A stretch of DNA of 13,638 bases from the NCBI GenBank assembly GCA_964432485.1, contig CAYSNP010000045.1, positions 1-13,638 on the forward strand, in the 5' to 3' direction. The notes beneath the pieces are model-generated. The model made no database searches, was not told where the DNA came from, and saw only the letters and a program-made list of their open reading frames with translations. The stretch comes from CAYSNP01 sp964432485. GTDB lineage: Bacteria > Bacillota > Clostridia > Christensenellales > DTU072. Both the position numbers and the translations under genes were made by a program. Shown here piece after piece: positions 5,722 through 12,016 of this stretch. Position 1 is the stretch's first letter; every line of letters starts with the position of its first letter.

Positions 5722-7597
5722 GGTTTATTCGCAAGGGGGAGTTAAAGCTGTTTCTGATTTCAGTATGGAAATAGACGACAATGAGTTTATAGTATTTGTC
5801 GGACCGTCCGGCTGCGGCAAATCCACCACGCTACGAATGATTGCAGGGCTTGAGGAAATAACTGCGGGTGAGATATTAATTGACGGGAAAGTGGTCAACG
5901 ATGTTCAGCCAAAGGATAGGGATATAGCTATGGTTTTTCAAAATTATGCTCTTTATCCTCATATGAGCGCATTTAATAATATGGCTTTTGGACTGCGTCT
6001 TAAAAAGATGCCCGAAGATGAAATTGTCAAGCGTGTAAACGAAGTAGCAGAGATACTTGATATCCAAGACTTGTTAGAGCGCAAGCCTAAAAATATGAGC
6101 GGCGGACAAAGACAGCGTGTAGCTTTAGGCAGAGCAATTGTGCGCCATCCCAAGGTATTTCTTTTAGATGAGCCGCTTTCCAACCTTGATGCCAAACTGC
6201 GTACGCAAATGCGTATTGAGATTACCAAGCTGCACGAAAGACTTGCTACCACCTTTATTTATGTTACTCATGACCAGGTAGAAGCAATGACAATGGGCTC
6301 ACGCATTGTGGTAATGAAAGATGGGTTTGTGCAACAAATTGATACCCCGCAGAATCTTTACGACTATCCTCTTAACAAGTTCGTAGCCGGCTTTATAGGC
6401 ACGCCACAAATGAATTTTTATTCCGGCACTATGGAAAAGCAAGGCGACAGCATTGTTTTTGTAATAGCTGACGGGCGCAGGATAGAGTATAATGCGGCTT
6501 TGTTTGAAAAGATAGCGCCCAGCTACCTTACTTCTCAAAAAGATATAATTCTGGGTATCCGCCCAGAAGATATTGTTATTGACGGAAGCTGTAACAAGCT
6601 ATACCCTAGCGCAGTGCTTTCGTGCAAAATCAGCGTAGTAGAGAAACTTGGCAGCGAAGTGTTGCTTTACGGGGATATGGATTTTGCTTCTAAGAGTTTA
6701 GTTAGCCAAAGTCCATCTGGTATAACTATTAAGACTGATAATAAAAACGAAGTAAAAAAAGATGATGAGATAGGATTTGTGCTCGACCCTAAGCGTATAT
6801 GCCTTTTTGATGCCGATACAGAAAAAGCAATAATTGAAAGAATCCCTAAATTCAATCATATTCAAGTAAGCATAAAAGGGGATACAATGCTGCTTTGCTC
6901 CTATCCGTTTGAGTTGCCGCCTGCGCTTAAAGGTAAGGTAAAAGACGGAGAATATACCGCTATTATATCCAATAATGCCTTCCTCTTTGGAAACGAGGGC
7001 GCGCCTGTAGGCGGATACTCAGAGGAGACGGTTCAAGGCGAGCGGCTTATTAGATTCACTTTTCAAGATAACGCTATCTTTGCTATTGCGCCAAAGGCAG
7101 CTAAAATTACGAGCTTTGATTTAGATATGACAAAAATAAAGCTGTATGATTCAAAAGGGGATATGGCACTTGCCTCTATGACAAAACAAAACTTCTTAAA
7201 AGGTGTCTTTGTTAAAGATAAGAAGCCGTTTAAGCAGCTGCTCAATTTTAATAATGAAACCTATTCTTTTATTATAGAAGGCGAAAAAGTAGCCTGCCCT
7301 GAGCATATTGCCGCAAGATTGGCTTATGCACTGGCTCGTATGGCATTTGATAAACAATTAGGGTTTGTTTTTGAAATTTCAGATATATTATTTGAAAAGG
7401 GCGATGATTGCTTAGTTTTACCAATTATGGTTAAGGAAATACTTGATTACGGTAAGGATAAGATTGCTAAGATTGTGCATAACAAGATAGAGTTGCTTGC
7501 TAAGGTTACAGACCAAAATATTGGACAGCACGATATTTATATTCCGTGGTCAAAGATAACTATTTATGATTTAGAAACTAAAACACGAATAATTTAA
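5690..7597 (+). CDS. MalK/MsmX-type sugar ABC transporter ATPase with long C-terminal extension
   Basis: This cytosolic ATPase belongs to the carbohydrate-importer (CUT1, MalK/UgpC/MsmX) class. All nucleotide-binding motifs are intact: Walker A GPSGCGKST (38-46), Q-loop Gln84, signature MSGGQ (136-140), Walker B VFLLDE (156-161), D-loop SNLD (164-167) and H-loop His194. Residues about 241-376 are the usual TOBE/OB regulatory region, including LGIRPEDI (288-295) and FVLDPKRICLFD (363-374). Family members normally end there, near 370 residues. This one continues for about 260 more, to 635. The extra part seems to repeat the regulatory pattern: FAIAPKA...KIKLYD near 464-487 and YIPWSKITIYD at 617-627 resemble the end of the first TOBE region. 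ATG 5690 follows GAGGTG (5680-5685). The gene ends 3 bp from the oppositely oriented second ATPase. It probably powers the LplB/YtcP-like permeases nearby. Confidence 0.92.
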   Translation: MSRLSLRHLYKVYSQGGVKAVSDFSMEIDDNEFIVFVGPSGCGKSTTLRMIAGLEEITAGEILIDGKVVNDVQPKDRDIAMVFQNYALYPHMSAFNNMAFGLRLKKMPEDEIVKRVNEVAEILDIQDLLERKPKNMSGGQRQRVALGRAIVRHPKVFLLDEPLSNLDAKLRTQMRIEITKLHERLATTFIYVTHDQVEAMTMGSRIVVMKDGFVQQIDTPQNLYDYPLNKFVAGFIGTPQMNFYSGTMEKQGDSIVFVIADGRRIEYNAALFEKIAPSYLTSQKDIILGIRPEDIVIDGSCNKLYPSAVLSCKISVVEKLGSEVLLYGDMDFASKSLVSQSPSGITIKTDNKNEVKKDDEIGFVLDPKRICLFDADTEKAIIERIPKFNHIQVSIKGDTMLLCSYPFELPPALKGKVKDGEYTAIISNNAFLFGNEGAPVGGYSEETVQGERLIRFTFQDNAIFAIAPKAAKITSFDLDMTKIKLYDSKGDMALASMTKQNFLKGVFVKDKKPFKQLLNFNNETYSFIIEGEKVACPEHIAARLAYALARMAFDKQLGFVFEISDILFEKGDDCLVLPIMVKEILDYGKDKIAKIVHNKIELLAKVTDQNIGQHDIYIPWSKITIYDLETKTRII

Positions 7598-7600
7598 GCC

Positions 7601-8689
7601 TTACATTGCTAAGCCTGTTATGGCATCAAAACAAAAGAGCTTGTTATTGTCGACATTAAAGCAAACTTGGGTATTTTTGCAAGCGGCGGAATCAGAAGAC
7701 AGTATTTTAAGCAGACCGGTAGAAGTATCAACTGATAAAAGATTGCCTTTTCCGATAAACTCTGTTTTGGAAACAGTACCGCAAAAATGTGCGTCCTCCT
7801 TGCAAGCAGTAAATACAAAATCAGTAGCTCGCACCCCTAATACTACTTGTTTACCGCTATACTCCATAGGCAAGGAGTCTTTAGCAAGAGCTATACTAAA
7901 AGTAGGGCTAAAGGCATAAACTTCTTCATTTGTTACCTTAATTTCAGCGGCAAATGTATTTAAGGGAATATCAGAGGTATACTCTGCAACTTGCAAGCAA
8001 GCAGGAGCGTTATAAACTACATCAGGCGTATCAGTTTGCAGGAGCTTGCCTTTATCAAGTATGGCAAGTTTAGTGGCAAGGGACATTGCTTGGCGGATAT
8101 CATGAGTAACATAAATAAAAGTGGCATTAAGCTCGCTATGCAGCCTGCGCAATTCCGCTTTAAGAGTAGCTTGATTGGGTGCGTCAAGATTGGAGAGCGG
8201 CTCGTCAAAAAGAAAGATATTTGGGTAGCGCACAATTGCTCTTGCAATTGCAACCCTTTGACATTGACCTAATGAAAGCACACGAGGCTTGCGGCTTGCC
8301 AAAAAATCTATTCCCATAAGTTTGGCAGCATAGTTTACCCGAGCTGTAATCTCAGAAGTTGGCAGCTTGCGCATTTTAAGTGGAAAGGCAATATTCTCAA
8401 ACACCGTCATATGGGGATACAAAGAAAAGCTTTGGGATACCAAAGTTAGGTTTCTTTGTTCTGTATTGATATTGTTGACTAAGGTATTGTTTAAGTATAT
8501 TTTACCGCTGTCCGGCTTCTCAAGTCCAGCTATAGTGCGTAGCAGCGTGCTTTTGCCGCCGCCGGATGGTCCGATTACTACAACAAAATCGCAGTCGTTT
8601 ACCTGTAAGTTAACATTGTCAAGCGCGGTTATTGTGTTATTTTTGCTTGAAAATGTTTTGGTTATATTGATAAGTTGTAAAGATGACAT
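7601..8689 (-). CDS. Second MalK-type sugar ABC transporter ATPase, divergent signature motif
   Basis: This 362-residue ATPase has the normal MalK length. Walker A is GPSGGGKST (40-48), Q-loop Gln86, Walker B IFLFDE (158-163), D-loop SNLD (166-169) and H-loop His196. The signature reads LSLGQ (138-142) instead of LSGGQ and is followed by CQRVA. The segment after the D-loop is DAPNQATLKAEL rather than the usual DAKLR, and the family's THDQxEAM is THDIRQAM. The C-terminal TOBE region keeps LGVRATD (284-290) and ends with NKLFCFDAITG. The changed signature could weaken one composite ATP site, which would suit a heterodimer with the neighbouring 635-residue ATPase, but this is inference. AGAGGT lies 5 nt before the ATG. 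A consensus-like promoter lies just upstream. It is convergent with the other ATPase, with no terminator hairpin between them. Confidence 0.9.
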   Translation of the reverse strand: MSSLQLINITKTFSSKNNTITALDNVNLQVNDCDFVVVIGPSGGGKSTLLRTIAGLEKPDSGKIYLNNTLVNNINTEQRNLTLVSQSFSLYPHMTVFENIAFPLKMRKLPTSEITARVNYAAKLMGIDFLASRKPRVLSLGQCQRVAIARAIVRYPNIFLFDEPLSNLDAPNQATLKAELRRLHSELNATFIYVTHDIRQAMSLATKLAILDKGKLLQTDTPDVVYNAPACLQVAEYTSDIPLNTFAAEIKVTNEEVYAFSPTFSIALAKDSLPMEYSGKQVVLGVRATDFVFTACKEDAHFCGTVSKTEFIGKGNLLSVDTSTGLLKILSSDSAACKNTQVCFNVDNNKLFCFDAITGLAM

Positions 8690-8717
8690 TGCATACCTCT
8701 AGCAAATAAAGTATAAT
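8689..8717 (+). promoter_or_regulatory. promoter for the 8765-10807 cassette, overlapping the leftward one
   Basis: TTGCAT (8689-8694) and a perfect TATAAT (8712-8717) are 17 bp apart on the plus strand. The start would be near 8724, leaving a 40-nt leader. The -35 overlaps the start codon of the second ATPase, and the -10 shares four bases with the minus-strand -10, so polymerase should not be able to occupy both at once. Confidence 0.6.
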
Positions 8718-8738
8718 TAAAACAATACACCTTGTCAA
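8710..8738 (-). promoter_or_regulatory. strong sigma-A-type promoter for the second ATPase
   Basis: On the minus strand, TTGACA (complement of 8733-8738) and TATACT (complement of 8710-8715) are 17 bp apart, a near-consensus promoter. The start would fall near 8703, about 14 nt before the ATG, leaving only a short leader that contains the AGAGGT ribosome site. Its -10 overlaps the -10 of the opposing promoter. Confidence 0.75.
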
Positions 8739-8764
8739 TCTCAAAATGAGAGTAAAAGAAATAT

Positions 8765-9259
8765 ATGACATATATCTACAAAGTAAATGAATTAGCTGAC
8801 TACGAAAAAACAAAAAAGAAACTTGTGGCTTCCTATTGCGCGCTGCTGGTTATTTTTTTAAGTCTTGAAGCAATAATTTTTGCATTTGCAAAACCGTCCT
8901 CTTATATTTACAACTTAATTGCAAATATTGTGCTAAGCGCTGTTTTTGCCTTTTTTAGCTTCTTTTTTTTGGGCATTAAAGTAAAACTTACTCAAAAGCA
9001 TATTGCGCTTTTAAAGATGCTTGAGCAAACGCAAAGCGAAAAGGTGAAGTGTAAAGTGCTTTTGCAAGAAGACAGCAGCACAACATATATGGGATTAGAG
9101 TTTCTTCAGCTTGAAATTAAGTGCAGCCTGGAAGATAAAGAAGTAATCCGAAAGGTTTTTTATCAAGGTAAGGAAGCCATTAATATAGGCGATTGTTTGC
9201 AATTGCTTTTGTGCGCCAATATTATTGTTGCATATAGCAAAGGGTGCGACAATGGATAA
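8765..9259 (+). CDS. Unrecognised membrane protein with two N-terminal TM segments
   Basis: I do not recognise a family for this 164-residue protein. Two hydrophobic segments (about 21-42 and 47-70) form a hairpin near the N-terminus. They are followed by a soluble domain of about 90 residues, which by the positive-inside pattern (KKK at 17-19, KVK at 72-74) would be cytoplasmic, as would the short N-terminal tail. The soluble part alternates short beta-like strands (KVKCKVLLQED, FLQLEIKCSL, EVIRKVFY) and contains several cysteines (96, 120, 144, 150, 161). Ribosome-site support for ATG 8765 is weak (GAGAG about 12 nt upstream), but the start fits the promoter at 8689-8717. The stop overlaps the start of the next gene by 8 bp, so the two are translationally linked. 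Its location suggests a role linked to the sugar transporter. Confidence 0.75.
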   Translation: MTYIYKVNELADYEKTKKKLVASYCALLVIFLSLEAIIFAFAKPSSYIYNLIANIVLSAVFAFFSFFFLGIKVKLTQKHIALLKMLEQTQSEKVKCKVLLQEDSSTTYMGLEFLQLEIKCSLEDKEVIRKVFYQGKEAINIGDCLQLLLCANIIVAYSKGCDNG

Positions 9260-9905
9260 CAGGATTACAAAGGAGCGGATAATAAACAAATTATCTTATG
9301 ATTGGCTAAAATATATAGGCGTATTACTGGCCATAATTATCTTTTGGGTAGGTGTTTTCCAATGGCGCTTCCGAATAAAGCGAAATGAAGAAATTATTTT
9401 GTTTACCAGCGCAAATAACATTGCAACAGAAGAAGGCAACGAAATGGAGAGCTATCTTTTGCCCTATGGCGTTAGAAGGGTTACTTATACTTTTTATCCT
9501 CGAGAAGAGCAAAATTATAAATCTATCCTACAGCTTAAAGGACTGGGAGAAGCGGATTTGCTGATTTTGTCCGGTGCAGATTTAGCAGAATTGGATTGCG
9601 CAAGGTATTTTATTGCATTAGATGATACTTTGATAAGCAATTATGTACAAGAGGAGCGATGGGAATACTACCAAACAGGCGAAGTGCGTTACGGTATAAT
9701 GATATATCAGCATAGTAGCAGCGACTACAATGACGGATTGAATTTCTGCAAATGGATACATTTTGGGCAAGAGCAGGATTACTTTTTGCTGATTAACGGA
9801 TTGAGCCCAAATGTAGGTGAGTATGCTTTTTCGGCTAAAGGGAAGGGAAAAAGCAGTACTGCGCTTTACGCTTTTAAGTTTTTGCTTAATGAGTATTCGG
9901 AGTAA
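9252..9905 (+). CDS. Membrane-anchored short protein resembling one lobe of a solute-binding protein
   Basis: This 217-residue protein has a basic N-terminus, one membrane segment at about 20-38 and an extracytoplasmic domain. There is no lipobox. The domain starts with a strand (EEIILFTSANN, 46-56). It then has a YTFYPREEQNYKSILQL segment, a DLLILSGADLAEL block (102-114) and an ALDDTL (122-127). This order is reminiscent of the first lobe of extracellular solute-binding proteins, where a 'DIV..' strand precedes a loop ending in 'LD'. It is about half the length of a true binding protein, so a second lobe appears to be missing. I chose ATG 9252, overlapping the upstream stop by 8 bp and preceded by AAAGGG, over an in-frame TTG at 9225. 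The next gene starts 5 bp downstream. The similarity is by eye and the function is unknown; an accessory or sensory subunit is possible. Confidence 0.72.
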   Translation: MDNRITKERIINKLSYDWLKYIGVLLAIIIFWVGVFQWRFRIKRNEEIILFTSANNIATEEGNEMESYLLPYGVRRVTYTFYPREEQNYKSILQLKGLGEADLLILSGADLAELDCARYFIALDDTLISNYVQEERWEYYQTGEVRYGIMIYQHSSSDYNDGLNFCKWIHFGQEQDYFLLINGLSPNVGEYAFSAKGKGKSSTALYAFKFLLNEYSE

Positions 9906-9910
9906 ATAAG

Positions 9911-10807
9911 ATGGGCAGATTATTTGTAAGAAAAGGCAAGAAAAGATATAGCGGCACAGATTTTACTTCTGCACAATTGCCAACTACTCGCAAAGAGGTT
10001 TTCTTTGATTTATTTTCTCACAGTATAGGCAAGCTGTTTAAGCTAAGCGGTCTTTGCGCTATATTTGCTTTGCCTGCGATTATATGGATAGCATATATGT
10101 CGGATGCTATTTACTCGGTAGCAAAGGAATTAGCAACCCTTTCCGGCATTCAATATGCAATTGCTCTAAACAAAGGCTATGCGCTTACAAATACATTGTA
10201 CATTGGACTTATACCGTTACTTATGATTTGGGGCTTGGGTTTTGCCGGCGCTTTTCGGGTAATAAAAAAAATGGTTTGGGGAGAGGGCGTATTGTTAAGC
10301 GCAGATTTTTTTCTGGGCATTAAGGACAATTATAAGCAATTCCTTACCTGGTTTTTTATAATAGGTGTTTCGTTATTTATTATGGCATTTAACTATAATT
10401 ATTCCCAATCCAACTATGATATGAGCTCTTTAGAGCAAGCAGGAATAGCTGTTTCAATTGCGCAACTTGCTTTAGTTGGATTGTTTAGTATGTTTTATTT
10501 GCCTCAAGCGGTATTGTATACTCTTGGCTTTGGCGCAATTCTAAAGAACAGCTTACTTTTTTTGATAAAAACCTTTTTCAAAAGCATAGGTGTTTTTGCA
10601 CTTTCTATAGGTATTTTTGCATTTTTGCTGCTTTTGCCTTATAACTTGACAAAGATTGCGGCTATAGCAATCTTTTTAGTTATTGGCTCTGTATATACGG
10701 TAATTGTGTGGACGCTGTACACTCATTCAGTATTTGATAAGTACATTAATCAAGAGCATCATATAGAAATCTATCAAAAAGGCCTATGGAAGAATGACAA
10801 TATATAG
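9911..10807 (+). CDS. DUF624/YesL-like polytopic membrane protein
   Basis: This 298-residue integral membrane protein has a basic 30-residue N-terminal tail and about six hydrophobic segments (roughly 45-63, 95-117, 145-161, 179-205, 224-243 and 248-272). The stretch from GFAGAFRVIKKMVWGEGVLL through SADFFLGIKDNYKQ (110-143) matches the conserved core of DUF624 (YesL) proteins, in which a membrane segment leads into a basic loop with G-E and 'DFF.G.K.N.KQ'. DUF624 proteins are of unknown mechanism and are commonly found beside LplB/YtcP-type carbohydrate ABC transporters, exactly as here. It starts 5 bp after the preceding stop, with GGAG upstream, and closes the three-gene cassette. The N-terminal tail is longer than I would expect for the family. 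The family call is by motif and context. Confidence 0.75.
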   Translation: MGRLFVRKGKKRYSGTDFTSAQLPTTRKEVFFDLFSHSIGKLFKLSGLCAIFALPAIIWIAYMSDAIYSVAKELATLSGIQYAIALNKGYALTNTLYIGLIPLLMIWGLGFAGAFRVIKKMVWGEGVLLSADFFLGIKDNYKQFLTWFFIIGVSLFIMAFNYNYSQSNYDMSSLEQAGIAVSIAQLALVGLFSMFYLPQAVLYTLGFGAILKNSLLFLIKTFFKSIGVFALSIGIFAFLLLLPYNLTKIAAIAIFLVIGSVYTVIVWTLYTHSVFDKYINQEHHIEIYQKGLWKNDNI

Positions 10808-10841
10808 ATTGCTAGCTAAGCGGGCAGTACTGTCGTAAACA

Positions 10842-10879
10842 CTGGATTGCATTGTTATACTCGCTTCTCGCAAAGACGG
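10842..10879. repeat. probable dispersed intergenic repeat
   Basis: The segment begins CTGGATTGC (10842-10850) and ends CTCGCAAAGACGG (10867-10879). Read on the other strand this follows the layout of a short dispersed bacterial repeat that begins 'CGTCATTGCGAG' and ends 'GCAATCCAG', which I recall from many genomes. It sits in the gap between the DUF624 gene and the first permease gene. Only one copy is in the window, so its repeat nature rests on recall of the family pattern. Confidence 0.45.
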
Positions 10880-10898
10880 TAGAAGTAGAGTCATTTTT
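10859..10898 (+). terminator. imperfect hairpin followed by a T-run after the DUF624 gene
   Basis: ACTC (10859-10862) and CTTCT (10864-10868) pair with AGAAG (10881-10885) and GAGT (10888-10891) around a 12-nt loop, with a small internal mismatch. CATTTTT follows. It could terminate the 8765-10807 cassette. The stem is weak, and it overlaps the dispersed repeat, which may itself supply the terminator. Confidence 0.4.
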
Positions 10899-10995
10899 GC
10901 CTTATTAGCTGTTACTTATTGTTAAATATAAGAATTATATACGAATTTTTAACAAACATTTCCGAAATTTTCCTATTCTTTGAGCCTCATATTGA

Positions 10996-11004
10996 TGCTA
11001 GAAT
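10996..11004 (+). promoter_or_regulatory. possible extended -10 promoter of the permease operon
   Basis: TG-C-TAGAAT lies about 32 nt before the GTG start of the first permease, similar in layout to the extended -10 promoter of the SDR gene. The -35 position holds only TTCTTT. Other TATTAT/TATAAT strings at 11013-11024 are too close to the ribosome site to serve. Confidence 0.4.
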
Positions 11005-11035
11005 GGAATTGCTATTATTATAATGAGGTCGTGTT

Positions 11036-12016
11036 GTGCGTGTCCAAACTTTGACTAAATTAAAAAAGAATAACAAAAAAAAACATTATAAACTTACTTT
11101 AAAGGAGCTAGGTTCTTCTATAGTTCAAAACAAATACCTCTATATAATGATTGCGCCTTGCGTAGCATTTTATATTATATTCAGCTATTTTCCAATGTAC
11201 GGTATTATTTTAGCATTTAAGGATTATTACCCTAATTTGGGTATTGCCGCCAGTCCTTGGGTAGGCTGGGACAACTTTAGATACCTTTTTGAGCAAGAGC
11301 AATTCTGGCGTGTGCTGCGCAATACTGTGCTAATTAGCGTAGGCAGGATTGCATTAGGCTCTATTGTGCCCATTATTATTGCCCTTTTAATCAATGAGCT
11401 CTCTATTCGCTTTCGTAAATATAAAAGGGTGGTACAAACTGTTTATACCTTTCCTAAGTTTTTGTCCTGGGTTATTATTGCGGGTATAGTTAGGGAATTG
11501 TTTGCTAATAGAGGTGCGGTTAATGGCATTATTTTTGCTTTTGGCGGCGAACCAGTCAATTTCTTATCAAAAGGCGGATTCTTTATACCCCTTTTATTTG
11601 TATCAGATTTATGGAAGGAGGCGGGCTGGGCATCTATTATTTATCTTGCCAGTATGTCAGGTATAGATATAGGGCTTTATGAGGCAGCGGAAATTGATGG
11701 AGCTAACCGCTGGCAAAAGATGCGCAATATCACCTTGCCTCATATCAAACCTTTGTTTATACTGTTGCTAATATTGTCTATGGGTTCTATTCTCAGTGCA
11801 GGGTTTGACCAAATCTTCAATCTTTACAATCCTTTGGTCTATGATGTATCTGATATTATAGATACTTATGTATATAGGCTGGCTTTTGGAACAGCCGCCG
11901 CTACCAATCCGGGGATTAGTACAGCTTTAGGGCTTTTTAAGTCGGTTATTTCTTTCTTTTTGCTACTTTTTACAGATAGGGTAGCCAAAATGACGGGAGA
12001 AAGGGGTGTAATATGA
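11036..12016 (+). CDS. Carbohydrate ABC transporter permease, LplB-type
   Basis: This integral membrane subunit belongs to a CUT1-class sugar importer and pairs with the next gene product. The 326-residue protein has a basic tail of about 30 residues and six membrane segments (about 35-60, 97-120, 135-155, 182-206, 237-256 and 298-315). The EAA loop that contacts the ATPase is at 217-236 (EAAEIDGANRWQKMRNITLP). The SPWVGWDNF segment (73-81) and the FNLYNPLVYDVSDIIDTYVY segment near 261-280 are characteristic of LplB/YteP-type permeases for complex oligosaccharides. The start is GTG at 11036, supported by GAGG (11025-11028) 7 nt upstream; no better ATG exists. It overlaps the next gene by 4 bp (ATGA), implying translational coupling and a fixed stoichiometry. 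B. subtilis homologues of this class use the shared ATPase MsmX; here candidate ATPases lie about 3 kb upstream. Confidence 0.94.
   Translation: MRVQTLTKLKKNNKKKHYKLTLKELGSSIVQNKYLYIMIAPCVAFYIIFSYFPMYGIILAFKDYYPNLGIAASPWVGWDNFRYLFEQEQFWRVLRNTVLISVGRIALGSIVPIIIALLINELSIRFRKYKRVVQTVYTFPKFLSWVIIAGIVRELFANRGAVNGIIFAFGGEPVNFLSKGGFFIPLLFVSDLWKEAGWASIIYLASMSGIDIGLYEAAEIDGANRWQKMRNITLPHIKPLFILLLILSMGSILSAGFDQIFNLYNPLVYDVSDIIDTYVYRLAFGTAAATNPGISTALGLFKSVISFFLLLFTDRVAKMTGERGVI

Noticed and set aside
7991..8272. Plus-strand frame of 93 codons inside the second ATPase
   Set aside because: It is antisense to conserved ATPase motifs, with no ribosome site and no recognisable family.
9225..9251. TTG start for the anchored binding-protein-like gene
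   Set aside because: It lies inside the preceding gene with no ribosome site. The ATG at 9252 has AAAGGG upstream and a typical short overlap with the previous stop.
11013..11024. TATTAT/TATAAT strings as -10 of the permease operon
   Set aside because: They would place the transcription start within or beside the ribosome site at 11025-11028, and the spacing to TTGATG (10992-10997) is 15, 18 or 21 bp. The extended -10 at 10996 is more plausible.
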